DNA of 55,980 nucleotides, taken from contig CAMHOE010000013.1 in assembly GCA_946186665.1 (NCBI GenBank), positions 1 through 55,980 of the forward strand, in the 5' to 3' direction. Position 1 is the stretch's first letter; each line of letters begins with the position of its first letter. This document shows, piece after piece, positions 10,601 through 19,317 of the stretch. The DNA comes from an uncultured Clostridia bacterium. Lineage in GTDB: Bacteria; Bacillota; Clostridia; Oscillospirales; Acutalibacteraceae. Below the pieces are notes generated by a model. That model was not told where the DNA came from. It ran no database searches and worked only from the letters and a program-made list of their open reading frames with translations. The position numbers were made by a program, and so were the translations under genes.

Positions 10601-11371
10601 CCGGGTACAAACTGTGAGGTGGATACAGCCAGAGCCTTTGCAAAGGCAGGCGCAGAGCCAAAGCTTCTTATTGTAAGGAACCTGACTCCGAACGCTATCG
10701 AAGAGACTATCGAAGAAATGCTTCGTCTTATAGAGCAGTCACAGATGATAATGCTTCCCGGCGGCTTCTCAGGCGGTGACGAGCCTGACGGTTCCGGTAA
10801 GTTTATAGCTACCACATTCAGAAATCCGAGAGTTGCTGAGGCTGTAAACACACTTCTTAAAAAGCGTGACGGACTCATGCTCGGTATCTGCAACGGCTTC
10901 CAGGCACTTATCAAACTGGGACTTGTACCCTACGGCGAGATAACAGACCTTAAAGCAAACGACCCCACACTTACCTTCAACACTGTAGGCAGACACATAT
11001 CAAGAATGGCATATACAAGGATAACATCCGTAAAGTCACCTTGGTTCTCACAGGTAAATGCCGGCGATATCCATGCTGTACCGATCTCACACGGTGAGGG
11101 ACGTTTTGTGGCTGATGATGAAATGCTCCGGAAGCTCATTGCAAACGGACAGATAGCTACTCAGTATGTATCTCCTGACGGCAATGTTGCAGCTGACATC
11201 GAATACAACCCCAACGGTTCTGTTTGTGCCATAGAGGGCATTACCAGTCCTGACGGACGAGTTCTCGGCAAAATGGGACATTCAGAAAGAAAGGGCGACA
11301 ATCTTTATTTCAATGTGCCCTTTGAGAAAGACCAGAAGATATTTGAAAGCGGCGTAGCATATTTTAAATAA
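7604..11371 (+). CDS. purL: Phosphoribosylformylglycinamidine synthase, single-chain
   Basis: Fourth step of purine synthesis: FGAR + glutamine + ATP to FGAM. The long form (about 1255 aa) fuses the PurL synthetase with the PurQ glutaminase. Visible are NETHNHPTEIEPFGGAATCLGG and a second synthetase half around GGKDSMSG, followed by a C-terminal class I amidotransferase (FPGTNCEVDTARAF, MLPGGFSGGDEP, nucleophile Cys in LGICNGFQAL, and HGEGRF). I start at ATG 7604 (MAAVKRIFVEKRDGFD), the usual family N-terminus; the open frame continues back to 7475 but that part has no homology. It is monocistronic, with a strong terminator. No purine riboswitch was recognised upstream, where repeats dominate. 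Confidence 0.96.
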   Translation: MAAVKRIFVEKRDGFDVEASNLMADLRNNLGLTAIEKVRIINRYDISGLEGESFEKAKSTILSETNADIVYDEVLPEDEDFRMFAMEYLPGQYDQRADSASQCVQLLTQGERPQVVSAKLIGVKGSISDEDFKKIQGYLINPVESRLASFEKPESLDMKADRPEDVAVVEGFTSWDDQQMKDYFESMGFAMTLSDLKFCRDYFRDDEHRDPTVTELRVIDTYWSDHCRHTTFLTRLEKIEIEKSALTKTIEDALALYYESREEIYGKDSTRDVSLMDMALVGMKLLKKRGMIPDLDQSDEINACSIEVPVTIDGKTEQWLVQFKNETHNHPTEIEPFGGAATCLGGAIRDPLSGRAYVYQAMRVTGSGDPTLPFEQTMEGKLPSAKITTGAAAGYSSYGNQIGLATGQVTELYDKGYVAKRLEIGAVIGASPKANVVRDVPAPDDVIVLLGGRTGRDGCGGATGSSKAHTMDSIETCGAEVQKGNPPTERKIQRLFRNSEVSTLIKRCNDFGAGGVCVAIGELADGLTVDLDKVTKKYDGLDGTELAISESQERMAVVLDPKDVDKFIKEADKENLEATAVAVVTESPRLTMQWRGKTIVDLSRKFLNTNGVTQTAQAYITAPDADKCYRRLAPEALKDMEPAKAFKANLSRLEVCSQKGLCERFDSSIGAATVLMPFGGVTQLTPQDAMAAKLPLLEGETDDATAMAYGYIPGISRWSPFHGAAYAVVESLSKLLAIGADPLTARLTFQEYFERLHDVPSRWGKPAAALLGSLVAQIKMGLPSIGGKDSMSGSFEDLDVPPTLVSFAVAMTKASKTVSAEFKKSGSKVIYVPVPEDKASLLPDWEKLKEMYRAVFKLTDSGKILSAYTVKEGGAAAAVAKMCFGNRIGFSFKKELTNDELFAPLSGSLIIELADGAELDASVLSYELGTTTDDGNITVNGTALSLDELINEWTSKLEGVFPVKAACPENNTDIPLYTERSTSSPVIKTAKPKVFIPVFPGTNCEVDTARAFAKAGAEPKLLIVRNLTPNAIEETIEEMLRLIEQSQMIMLPGGFSGGDEPDGSGKFIATTFRNPRVAEAVNTLLKKRDGLMLGICNGFQALIKLGLVPYGEITDLKANDPTLTFNTVGRHISRMAYTRITSVKSPWFSQVNAGDIHAVPISHGEGRFVADDEMLRKLIANGQIATQYVSPDGNVAADIEYNPNGSVCAIEGITSPDGRVLGKMGHSERKGDNLYFNVPFEKDQKIFESGVAYFK

Positions 11372-11413
11372 TTTGCCGCCTTGCTTAATAGCATATTAAA
11401 TATGTAAAAATAA

Positions 11414-11456
11414 CCACCGCCGCATAACAAATTATCGTTATGCGGCGGTGGCTTTT
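11414..11456 (+). terminator. Intrinsic terminator of purL
   Basis: A perfect 15-bp stem ccaccgccgcataac (11414-11428) / gttatgcggcggtgg (11437-11451) with an 8-nt loop is followed by cttttaag. Confidence 0.9.
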
Positions 11457-11492
11457 AAGTTAATAGAATGGTGATAACATGAATATCAGCAG

Positions 11493-11527
11493 TTTTAGGA
11501 AAGGGGTATGGGGAATAACCCTTTTTC
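11493..11527 (+). repeat. Family B repeat (aggaaaggggt...accc)
   Basis: The string ttttaggaaaggggtatgggg followed by aataaccctttt is shared, with variations, with 24270-24305 (inverted) and 47562-47616. All copies can form a G-rich/C-rich hairpin and all lie in intergenic DNA. Confidence 0.55.
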
Positions 11528-11539
11528 CGCGTTCTGCGG

Positions 11540-12035
11540 CAAAAGTTGTAGACGTGCCGGCAAGCTGCCGGTGCCGATTCGCGGGGCAGCTTTTGAACGA
11601 GCGGGTAGGTATATGTCCGCGCTTACGGCTTTTAAGAGCAAAACTACAGACGTGTTCAGCAATAGCCAAAGTGCTCCCTGAGGAGCACGACGCGGCGCAA
11701 GGCTTGCGCACCCGATTCGCGCTACAGCTTCAAATAAATAATTAATGTTTGTGTCCGCGCTCACGGCTTTTAAGAGCAAAGCTACAGACGTGTTCAGCAA
11801 TAGCCAAAGTGCTCCCTCAGGAGCACGACGCGGCGCAAGGCTTGCGCACCCGATTCGCGCTACAGCTTTTGAATGAACGGGTAGGTATGTGTCCGCGCTT
11901 ACGACTTTTAAGAGCAAAGCCGTAGACGTGCACTGAAATAGCCAAAGTGCTCCCTGAGGAGCACGACGCGGACTGCCCGATCAGAAGCAAATGCGTTCTA
12001 AGTTGTCCAGTGCGGTCACGCACCCGGCGGATTTG
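11540..12035 (+). repeat. Family A repeat, three tandem copies
   Basis: Three copies of a unit of about 138 bp start (gtccgcgct) at 11615, 11754 and 11891. Each contains gacttttaagagcaaa-type sequence, nearly always cagacgtg, then atagccaaa and the hairpin gtgctcc(ctga)ggagcac (11671-11688, 11809-11826, 11947-11964) followed by gacgcgg. Copies 1 and 2 continue into gcgcaaggcttgcgcacccgattcgcgctacagctt. The stretch is non-coding; antisense frames here are repeat artefacts. Confidence 0.85.
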
Positions 12036-12060
12036 TTCATAAGCTTTAGTGTTTATGAAA

Positions 12061-14469
12061 TCATTTCGCTACGATATTTATGAGCTTGCCCTTGACGTAT
12101 ATTTCCTTGATGATGTTTTTTCCGTCAATAAAGGACTTTACCTTTTCACTCTCTTTTGCAAGTGCCAATGCTCCGTTCTGGTCGATATCAGCCGGAACGG
12201 TTATCTTGTCCCTGACTTTGCCGTTTACCTGTACTGCGATCTCTACGGTGTCGTCAACGCATTTGCTTTCGTCATATGACGGCCACTGCGCTCTTGAAAC
12301 AAAGCCTTCACCTAACTTTGCAGTGCTCCATACCTCTTCGGCAGCGTGGGGGGCAAAGGGACTGATGAGTATAGTGAATATTTTCAGCTCTTCCTTAGTA
12401 ACAGAACCTGTCGCATAGATATCGTTAATAAGTGACATAAGAGCCGCAATGGCTGTGTTGAACTTCAGAGCCTCCACATCTTCACCGACCTTCTTGATAG
12501 CCTTGTGGAAATTACCCTCCAGTTCGGGACGAAGGGCGTCACCCTTTATCATGCCCTCCAGCCCGCAGAAACGCTCGATAAATCTGCGGCAGCCCTTTAT
12601 ACTGCTTGAATTCCATGGTGCGGCATTCTCGAAGTCTCCGATGAACATTTCAAACATACGCATGGTATCTGCGCCATAGGTATTTACGATGTCATCAGGG
12701 TTAACTACGTTGCCCCTTGATTTACTCATTTTCTCGCCGTTCTCTCCCAGTATCATGCCGTGACTTGTACGCTTTGCGTAAGGCTCAGGAGTGGGAACTA
12801 CCTTTATATCATAGAGGAACTTGTGCCAGAAACGGCTGTACAGCAGGTGAAGTGTGGTATGCTCCATTCCGCCGTTGTACCAGTCTACTGGTGACCAGTA
12901 TTCAAGTGCTTCCTTGCTTGCCAGTGCGTTGTCATTGTGGGGATCCATATATCTCAGGAAGTACCATGAGGAGCCTGCCCACTGTGGCATGGTGTCTGTC
13001 TCTCTCTTTGCAGGCTTGCCGCATTCCGGACAGGTGGTATTTACCCAGTCCGTTATTTTGGCAAGGGGAGACTCACCGTTGTCTGTAGGCTCATAGGACT
13101 CTACGTCAGGAAGCTCCAGCGGCAGCTGACTTTCCGGCAGCGGAACTGCACCGCAGCATGGGCAGTGAACTATCGGGATAGGTTCGCCCCAGTAACGCTG
13201 ACGGGAGAACACCCAGTCACGCAGCTTGAAGTTTACCTTTGCCTTGCCCTTTCCTGTTTCTGTGAGGACGTCGATTATCTTCTTCTTTGCGTCCTCTACA
13301 GACAGATCATTCAGGTAATCGGAGTTTACCATTATACCTGTTGCACAGTCGGTAAATGCTTCTTTCTGTACATCCTCGCCGCCCTTTACTACTTCGATAA
13401 TGGGCAGGTCGAATTTCTTTGCAAAATCGTGGTCACGGGTATCGTGTGCAGGAACAGCCATTATAGCGCCTGTGCCATAGGATACCAGTACGTAGTCAGA
13501 AATAAATATAGGTATCTGTCTGCCGTTTACGGGATTTATAGCTTCTACACCGTCAATGCGCACACCTGTCTTATCCTTTGCTACCTCTGTACGCTCAAAA
13601 TCGGATTTTCTTGCAGCAGCCTCCTGATATGCCTTTATCTCATCCATATTTTTAATAACCGATGAGAGCTTCTCTATGATAGGATGCTCAGGGGAAATTA
13701 CCATATATGTTGCGCCGAAAAGGGTATCAGGTCTTGTGGTATATACTGTAAGGATATCGCCGGTGGTAGTGGTGAAGTCCACCTCTGCACCGGTAGAGCG
13801 TCCTATCCAGTTTTTCTGCTGTGCCTTAACTCTGTCGGGATAGTTTACAAGGTCAAGGTCGCTTATAAGTCTGTCAGCATATGCGGTGATCTTCAGCATC
13901 CACTGGGACTTTACCTTTCTTACGACCTCACTGCCGCAGCGTTCGCACACGCCGTTGACTACCTCTTCATTAGCGAGAACGCACTTACAGGAGGTACACC
14001 AGTTTACAGCCATTTCCTTTTTATATGCAAGACCGTTCTTAAAAAGCTGGAGGAATATCCACTGTGTCCATTTGTAGTATTTAGGGTCAGTGGTATTTAT
14101 CTCTCTGCTCCAGTCAAAGGAAATACCAAGTGACTGAAGCTGACTCTTGAAGCGTGCTACATTCTTTGCGGTGACAGCCTTCGGGTGAACATGATTTTTT
14201 ATTGCATAGTTCTCCGTAGGCAGACCAAAAGCGTCCCAGCCGATAGGGTAGAGGACATTATAACCCTGCTGTCTGCGTTTTCTTGCGATGATATCAAGCG
14301 CAGTATATGAACGGGGGTGTCCGACATGGAGTCCCTGTCCCGAAGGGTATGGGAACTCAATAAGTGTATAGAACTTAGGTTTGTCGCTGTTTGCTTCAGC
14401 GTGGAAGATACCTGCTTCCTCCCATTTTTTCTGCCATTTCTCTTCAATGTTCTTATGATCGTATTTCAA
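12061..14469 (-). CDS. leuS: Leucyl-tRNA synthetase
   Basis: Class Ia synthetase charging tRNA-Leu, about 802 aa. HIGH-type motif HVGH is at residues 48-51 ([12 protein letters not shown]). The CP1 editing domain has [13 protein letters not shown] and [19 protein letters not shown]. The KMSKS motif is [11 protein letters not shown]. The C-terminal anticodon-binding and tail regions are present. The start is probably TTG 14469: aaggagag lies 6 nt upstream and [13 protein letters not shown] matches the family N-terminus, whereas the open frame upstream enters repeat DNA. It follows rsfS after a 315-bp repeat- and duplication-containing gap. No T-box leader was recognised. Confidence 0.96.
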   Translation of the reverse strand: MKYDHKNIEEKWQKKWEEAGIFHAEANSDKPKFYTLIEFPYPSGQGLHVGHPRSYTALDIIARKRRQQGYNVLYPIGWDAFGLPTENYAIKNHVHPKAVTAKNVARFKSQLQSLGISFDWSREINTTDPKYYKWTQWIFLQLFKNGLAYKKEMAVNWCTSCKCVLANEEVVNGVCERCGSEVVRKVKSQWMLKITAYADRLISDLDLVNYPDRVKAQQKNWIGRSTGAEVDFTTTTGDILTVYTTRPDTLFGATYMVISPEHPIIEKLSSVIKNMDEIKAYQEAAARKSDFERTEVAKDKTGVRIDGVEAINPVNGRQIPIFISDYVLVSYGTGAIMAVPAHDTRDHDFAKKFDLPIIEVVKGGEDVQKEAFTDCATGIMVNSDYLNDLSVEDAKKKIIDVLTETGKGKAKVNFKLRDWVFSRQRYWGEPIPIVHCPCCGAVPLPESQLPLELPDVESYEPTDNGESPLAKITDWVNTTCPECGKPAKRETDTMPQWAGSSWYFLRYMDPHNDNALASKEALEYWSPVDWYNGGMEHTTLHLLYSRFWHKFLYDIKVVPTPEPYAKRTSHGMILGENGEKMSKSRGNVVNPDDIVNTYGADTMRMFEMFIGDFENAAPWNSSSIKGCRRFIERFCGLEGMIKGDALRPELEGNFHKAIKKVGEDVEALKFNTAIAALMSLINDIYATGSVTKEELKIFTILISPFAPHAAEEVWSTAKLGEGFVSRAQWPSYDESKCVDDTVEIAVQVNGKVRDKITVPADIDQNGALALAKESEKVKSFIDGKNIIKEIYVKGKLINIVAK

Positions 14470-14484
14470 AATTATCTCTCCTTC

Positions 14485-14784
14485 ACTGCGCAGAGCCTGC
14501 ACTCCCGCTTCGCGGCGGCAAGCTGCCGCTCCCGATTCGCGGCGGCGTTCGCTGCGCTCACTTTGTTCTTTATGACCGAAACTCTTCCTGTCCGCGTCTG
14601 GCAGTACAGACGGCGATCTGACTTTTTATATCATGACGTCTGGAAAAGCAACGGCAGTGGCATTTCTTCGATATCAGAGATATCCACCTCTTCGCCGCGC
14701 AGAGCCTGCACTCATTTTGTTCTTTATGACCGAAACTCTTCCTGTCCGCGTCTGACGGTTCAGACGGCAATCTGACTCTTTATA
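14485..14784. repeat. Repeat insertion and partial rsfS duplication between leuS and rsfS
   Basis: The gap holds family A-like sequence (cagagcctgcactcccg, cggcggcaagctgccgctcccgattcgcgg) and a 140-bp segment (14557-14696) that matches 14711-14850 at a 154-bp offset with few mismatches. The second copy includes the last 22 or so codons of rsfS, so the first is a detached remnant of its 3' end. Confidence 0.85.
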
Positions 14785-15168
14785 TCATGACGTCGGGAAA
14801 AGCAACGACAGTGGCATTTCTTCGATATCAGAGATATCAACCTCTTCGCCGTCCTGCCACAGTCTTTCAAGACTGTAATATTCACGTGCTTCCTCAGAGA
14901 ACACATGAACTATAACATCCACATAGTCCAGAAGTATCCATGAGTCGGAGCGGTAGCCTTCGATGTGGCTTACGCTTATTCCCTCGTTGTCAAGTCTGAA
15001 TTCTACATTATCCGCAAGAGATCTTACGTGAGTGTTTGACGAGCCTGTAGCTATTACAAAGTAGTCTGCAATTGAAGATATATCACGTATCTTTATAAGC
15101 TTTACATCCTCGCCCTTTCTTTCACAAAGCGATTTCACAGCCGCTCTTGCTGTTTCCAGTGATGTCAT
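14785..15168 (-). CDS. rsfS: Ribosomal silencing factor RsfS
   Basis: 127-aa member of the RsfS/Iojap/DUF143 family, which binds ribosomal protein L14 (uL14) and blocks subunit joining in starvation. Core motifs are present: KIRDISSIADYFVIATGSSNTHVRSLADNVEF, seen in parts, then GYRSDSWILLDYVDVIVHVF and REYYSLERLW. Start at 15168 follows gggagg. It lies 94 bp after yqeK, the order usual in Firmicutes. The C-terminal tail (DISDIEEMPLSLLFPTS) lies in DNA that has been duplicated downstream, so the exact end of the ancestral gene may have changed. Confidence 0.94.
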   Translation of the reverse strand: MTSLETARAAVKSLCERKGEDVKLIKIRDISSIADYFVIATGSSNTHVRSLADNVEFRLDNEGISVSHIEGYRSDSWILLDYVDVIVHVFSEEAREYYSLERLWQDGEEVDISDIEEMPLSLLFPTS

Positions 15169-15262
15169 TTATTATCCTCCCTTTTTCAAGTACGGAATGT
15201 GCAGTACGCGGAAATTCAGCATAAACCTCCGATGTACGTACTCACCTTCCACTATACTATTA

Positions 15263-15844
15263 TTATTTTGATTTGCTTTTTGCTTTCAGCCCTGCCATTT
15301 CGTTATAGCCTGCAAAAGTATCAGGGGCTATTGTGAGCTTTCTTTCTGCAAGGTCTGCAATGGTGAAAGCCATACCCTCAAGCACGGCTTCATCAAGACT
15401 CTTGTCTGCGACCTTGCGCATTTTTTCAACTCCGTCATAGTCACGGTCGGCAGAGGTGAAGTCCGCAATAAATATCACCTTATCAAGCAGAGTCATTCCT
15501 GCCCTGCCGGTGGTGTGATAGCGTATCGCATCAATTATCTCCCTGTCGTTTATGCCAAGCTCTGTCTGTACAAAAGCACTGCCGGATATAGCGTGCCATA
15601 GCTTTGGTGATGACTTTTCAAGCTCGGACAGCTCAATGCCTGCTTTAGCGATAAGCTCCATCTGCTCCTCTTCCTCAGTTTCTTTGGTAGCGTCATGGAG
15701 AATTCCGGCAAGCTCGGCTTTTTTTGCATCAGCGCCATATTTTTTTGCAAGGCGCACAGCTTCCTTGGCAACATTCTTTGAATGTTTGAAGCGTGCGCTT
15801 TTCATGCGCCGGCTTATTATTTCTTCATATTCTTTATAACCCAT
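15263..15844 (-). CDS. yqeK: HD-domain hydrolase YqeK (Ap4A hydrolase)
   Basis: 193-aa HD-superfamily enzyme; YqeK proteins symmetrically hydrolyse diadenosine tetraphosphate. Metal-binding His/Asp residues are visible in ARFKHSKNVAKEA, AGILHDATKE and DAIRYHTTGRAGM, followed by LLDKVIFIADFTSADRDYDG. Start at 15844 has a ggagc about 8 nt upstream. In most Firmicutes yqeK directly follows nadD; here a MATE and a CPBP gene lie between them. It is probably cotranscribed with rsfS. Confidence 0.92.
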   Translation of the reverse strand: MGYKEYEEIISRRMKSARFKHSKNVAKEAVRLAKKYGADAKKAELAGILHDATKETEEEEQMELIAKAGIELSELEKSSPKLWHAISGSAFVQTELGINDREIIDAIRYHTTGRAGMTLLDKVIFIADFTSADRDYDGVEKMRKVADKSLDEAVLEGMAFTIADLAERKLTIAPDTFAGYNEMAGLKAKSKSK

Positions 15845-15951
15845 TATATCAGCTCCATAGCTATATCAATTCCACTATATTATAACAATATATTTCCCTT
15901 GTTGCAAGGCTAAGTAAAAATTTTTTGACCCGATTCTTTTCCGTATAGTAT

Positions 15952-16626
15952 TCAGACAAACATGAAAACTAACAAATCGTAGAACATATGCAGGATAATT
16001 GGTATCCAGAGATTTTTTGTCTTTATAAAGCACATACTGAAAACGATGCTCAACACGATAATGGATACAAATGCCATACTGCTGAAATTTACAGCAAATA
16101 CACCGTCGTGTATCCAGATAGGGAAGTGTATTATCAGGAACATCACAGAGTTGACAGCTGCTGCGATATACTTCTTTGTATCTGTATCTGCATTTTTGAG
16201 AGTGGCGTTAAGGAGCCAGCCTCTGAATACAGCCTCTTCCGTTATGCCTACGAAAAGCACCGTTACGATATCCGACGGCTTGAAGCTTTCCGAAATATAC
16301 AGTCCGTGCTTTGACATTACCGGTCTGATAAGTACGATTATACCAAGCAGAACAGCTATGGATAGATATATAAAATCAGATTTTTTGAAACGGAACATAT
16401 CTTTCAGTCCCACGTAAAGCTCGCTCTCAAAGCGCTTTACAAGAAGCAGTGCAGGAACTGTCCATACAAGATTTTTTACTATGGCATTGCGTATTATTCC
16501 GGCTGTCATATTATCTGCTGCTGAATAGAGTATATCCTTGAAAACAAGCTCGCATACCGCCCATGCTGCATAGAAAAGAACAGTATATATCGCAAGCACT
16601 GCAAGAAGTCTTTTGTTTTTTATCAT
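15952..16626 (-). CDS. CPBP family intramembrane protease
   Basis: About 224 aa with some six to seven membrane helices. The CPBP/Abi motifs are present: EEAVFRGWL (motif 1, Glu-Glu-x3-Arg), FLIIHFP (motif 2 His) and ILHMFYD (motif 3). These are membrane-embedded metalloproteases of the Rce1 kind; bacterial members can serve in bacteriocin immunity or prenyl-protein processing. I chose ATG 16626, with gcggg about 11 nt upstream; a GTG at 16638 overlaps the MATE stop as GTGA and is also possible. Either way it is translationally linked to the MATE gene. Substrate unknown. Confidence 0.87.
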   Translation of the reverse strand: MIKNKRLLAVLAIYTVLFYAAWAVCELVFKDILYSAADNMTAGIIRNAIVKNLVWTVPALLLVKRFESELYVGLKDMFRFKKSDFIYLSIAVLLGIIVLIRPVMSKHGLYISESFKPSDIVTVLFVGITEEAVFRGWLLNATLKNADTDTKKYIAAAVNSVMFLIIHFPIWIHDGVFAVNFSSMAFVSIIVLSIVFSMCFIKTKNLWIPIILHMFYDLLVFMFV

Positions 16627-16634
16627 ATGCTTTG

Positions 16635-17987
16635 TCACCCGCCGTATCCGTATTTCTTTCTGTTTTTTATTATCAGCGTAAGGCTGACAAAAAGGGAAAG
16701 TGTTTCCGCTGCGATTATCGCTGCCCATATTCCGTTCAGTCCCAGCCAAAGGGGCAGCAGTAAAACCATTGATATCTGGAACAGAAAAATCCTCAGAAAG
16801 GATATTACAGCTGAGGAAAGACCATCGTTAAGTGCTGTAAAAAATGATGACGCATATATATTTATCCAGCCGATAAGATATGACATAGAATATATCCTTA
16901 TGGCATTTGCGGTCATTCGCATAAGTCCCTTGTCGTAGCTTACAAATATACCTGCAAGAAACTCTGATGAAAGCTCTGCAAGCAGTGTCAGAACAAATGC
17001 GGATACAGCAAGCAGCCGTATGCTTTTTCCCAATAGATTTTTCAGTTCTTTTGTGTTTCCGGCACCGTAATTATATCCTGTCAGAGGTGCCGTTCCCACA
17101 GAATACCCCAGATATATACCTACGAATATGAAACCGACATACATTATGATACCATAGGCTGTAACACCGTCCTTGCCGGCATATTTCATCAGTTGCATAT
17201 TGTACATCATGTTGACAACGGAAAACGAGAGATTAGTCACCATCTCTGAGGAACCATTGGTGCAGGCTTTAAGTATCGGCTTTAGCTCAAACTTAGTTTT
17301 TACGAGACGCAGCAGACTTTTATTGTTGGATAGAAAATAGAATAGCGGTACAAATGCCCCCACGCACTGACTAAGTACAGACGCCCATGCAGCACCGGCT
17401 ACTCCTTCCTTCATAATGTAAACAAACAGAAAGTCCAGTATCATATTTGAAAAACCTGATGCCAGTGAGACTATCAGACCGAAGGTGGGCTTGTTTGCAG
17501 TAATCATAAAGCTCTGAAAGCTGTTTTGCAGAATGAAGGGTACAAGACCAATAAATATTATCCATCCGTATTCAATGCAGTAGGGGGCGAGGGTTTTGTC
17601 CGCGCCTAAAAGATATGTTACAGGCTCCAGAATGAAAAGCCCCGTAACAGTCAGAATTATACCAGAGATTATCTCAATACATATCAGCATAGAGAAATAC
17701 CGGTTTGCCGTATCCTTTTTGTTTTCGCCGAGAGTTTTTGAAACTATGGCGCTGCCGCCGGTGCCGAACATAAAGCCTACCGCTCCGGGTATCATAAGCA
17801 CCGGCATTATGAGATTGACCGCTGCAAAGGCTTCATCCCCTACAAGGTTGGACACAAAGATACCATCCACAACGCCGTAAATGGAAGTGAATATCATCAT
17901 CACGATAGTAGGCAGCGTGAACTTTATAAGCTTCTTATATGTAAAATGGTCAGAAATACTGATTTTTGTGTCATTGCTCATTGGCAT
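16635..17987 (-). CDS. MATE family efflux transporter
   Basis: About 450 aa with 12 predicted helices in two halves, typical of MATE exporters that use Na+ or H+ to export cationic drugs or metabolites. Recognisable stretches are LIKFTLPTIVMMIFTSIYGVVDG at the N-terminus, FMFGTGGSAIVSKTLGE, and in the second half YSVGTAPLTGYNYGAGN. Start is ATG 17987 or ATG 17981; both lie just after an aagaagtg site. It forms a pair with the downstream CPBP gene, overlapping or nearly so, and the two together interrupt nadD-yqeK. Confidence 0.92.
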   Translation of the reverse strand: MPMSNDTKISISDHFTYKKLIKFTLPTIVMMIFTSIYGVVDGIFVSNLVGDEAFAAVNLIMPVLMIPGAVGFMFGTGGSAIVSKTLGENKKDTANRYFSMLICIEIISGIILTVTGLFILEPVTYLLGADKTLAPYCIEYGWIIFIGLVPFILQNSFQSFMITANKPTFGLIVSLASGFSNMILDFLFVYIMKEGVAGAAWASVLSQCVGAFVPLFYFLSNNKSLLRLVKTKFELKPILKACTNGSSEMVTNLSFSVVNMMYNMQLMKYAGKDGVTAYGIIMYVGFIFVGIYLGYSVGTAPLTGYNYGAGNTKELKNLLGKSIRLLAVSAFVLTLLAELSSEFLAGIFVSYDKGLMRMTANAIRIYSMSYLIGWINIYASSFFTALNDGLSSAVISFLRIFLFQISMVLLLPLWLGLNGIWAAIIAAETLSLFVSLTLIIKNRKKYGYGG

Positions 17988-18135
17988 CACTTCTTTCTTT
18001 AATAATTATCCGTTTTTTATCGTACATTAATCGATTTGACCGGCTGCTTAACGGGGGAAACCCTTTCCCAAAACAAGAATTACTATTATCTGCTGTTTGA
18101 TCGTTATATCGCGAAAATATACATAATTTGGCTAT

Positions 18136-18732
18136 TCAGGTGTAAAGCCGGTTGCGCAGGATATATTCTTCCACACTTTCAGGTACGAGGGATGAGATGC
18201 TTTTGCCTTGCTTTATCAATGTGCGTATCTGTGTCGATGATACGGTCATCACTCTCGTTCCGAGCAGACGTGTTCCTGCTCCAAGAGTGTGAAGGTATTC
18301 TTCCTGATTTTTAAGGCTCTCCATGCTGTCGTTTCCTCTTGGAACGGCGCATATTTCGGCATATTGAAATATCAGCTCCGGATGCTTCCATTTGTGTATT
18401 GACATAAAGCTGTCGGCTCCCGTTATAAGAAAAAGCTTTGCTCCTGCATATTCCTGAGCAAGAGTCTGTAAGGTCATATATGTGTAGCTGCATCCGCCGC
18501 GATCAAGTTCAAGACTGCTGACCTCTATATTGTCAGATCCCTCAAACGCGAGTCGGCACATATTCAGACGGTGTAAAGGCGAAGCAGTTCCGCCCTGCTG
18601 TTTGAAAGGAGATATGAAAGCTGGCATTATTATTACTTTATCAAGGGAAAGCTCTTTTACAAATGCCTGTGAAAGACTGATGTGACCGTTGTGTATAGGG
18701 TCGAAGCTTCCTCCGAACATGGCAATATTCAT
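18136..18732 (-). CDS. nadD: Nicotinate-nucleotide adenylyltransferase
   Basis: Transfers AMP from ATP to nicotinate mononucleotide, giving deamido-NAD for NadE. The nucleotidyltransferase signature GGSFDPIHNGHI is at residues 7-18, and the ISSTQIR-type motif VSSTQIRTLI is near the C-terminus. About 198 aa, as usual. Start at 18732 follows aaagggcgg. rpsU lies upstream on the same strand, with a large hairpin between. Confidence 0.95.
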   Translation of the reverse strand: MNIAMFGGSFDPIHNGHISLSQAFVKELSLDKVIIMPAFISPFKQQGGTASPLHRLNMCRLAFEGSDNIEVSSLELDRGGCSYTYMTLQTLAQEYAGAKLFLITGADSFMSIHKWKHPELIFQYAEICAVPRGNDSMESLKNQEEYLHTLGAGTRLLGTRVMTVSSTQIRTLIKQGKSISSLVPESVEEYILRNRLYT

Positions 18733-18774
18733 ATATGACCGCCCTTTCTTTAATGGGTTTTCTAATGTAAATAA

Positions 18775-18855
18775 ACAAAAAAGGATACTTCCAACAAACA
18801 GAGGAAAGCCTGCATAATACAGACCTCCGACCGCTGTGATGGAAATATCCTTAAA
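18775..18855 (-). ncRNA. Extended hairpin between rpsU and nadD (terminator or leader RNA)
   Basis: On the minus strand, aaggatatttcc pairs with ggaagtatcctt, closing a loop of about 45 nt. Inside, acag/cugu-, gagg/cctc- and ctgta/tgcag-type pairs can stack into one long interrupted stem, and TTTTTT follows. It could be the rpsU terminator or a regulatory leader of nadD. No known RNA family was recognised. An open frame also crosses it but has no start site. Confidence 0.45.
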
Positions 18856-18875
18856 TTTCTTGTGTACAATACAAA

Positions 18876-19052
18876 TTATTTGTACTTGCGCTTACGAGCT
18901 GCTTCAGACTTCTTTTTACGCTTTACAGAAGGCTTTTCATAAGCTTCTCTTTTACGAACTTCAGCAATAATGCCGCCTCTTGCACACTGCTTTTTAAATC
19001 TTCTGAGTGCGCTCTCCAGAGATTCGTTATCCTTAATGCGGATCTCAGCCAT
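18876..19052 (-). CDS. rpsU: 30S ribosomal protein S21
   Basis: 58-aa basic protein of the small ribosomal subunit (bS21), involved in initiation. The sequence begins [19 protein letters not shown] and continues with [23 protein letters not shown], ending in a Lys/Arg-rich tail. Start at 19052 follows a strong gggaggga site. It has a near-consensus promoter of its own just upstream. Confidence 0.97.
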   Translation of the reverse strand: MAEIRIKDNESLESALRRFKKQCARGGIIAEVRKREAYEKPSVKRKKKSEAARKRKYK

Positions 19053-19109
19053 TTATCTTCCCTCCCATCCGCCATAAGGCAGGGGTTTGTGTCATTACGA
19101 TACCTAAAC

Positions 19110-19138
19110 ATTATAACTCATTACTATGTTCTTGTCAA
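19110..19138 (-). promoter_or_regulatory. Consensus sigma-A promoter of rpsU
   Basis: On the minus strand, TTGACA (19133-19138), an exact 17-nt spacer and TATAAT (19110-19115) lie about 57 bp before the rpsU start. Confidence 0.85.
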
Positions 19139-19317
19139 CAAGTAAAAAGCAATAAAAATAATTATTTCTCTATGTTAACATTGCATAAGATTATCTCAGA
19201 AATTACTGAAAATGCTTTTTCTTTTATCGGAGGTGTACAAAAAAATCCTTTTGATTTTGCCGATAAAATGTTCAAAAAATGAATTGAAGATATCTTATTT
19301 CCAATCAGGAATAAATA

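Noticed and set aside
11495-11917. 140-codon minus-strand frame with internal repeats
   Set aside because: The apparent protein repeats are just the tandem DNA repeats; no start site or homology.
12036-14560. T-box leader or tRNA gene near leuS
   Set aside because: No specifier stem, T-box sequence or cloverleaf could be traced; the upstream DNA is repeat sequence.
18736-18872. Open frame running into nadD (ending in GRSYMNIAMF)
   Set aside because: No start codon with a ribosome site; the DNA is better explained by the hairpin.
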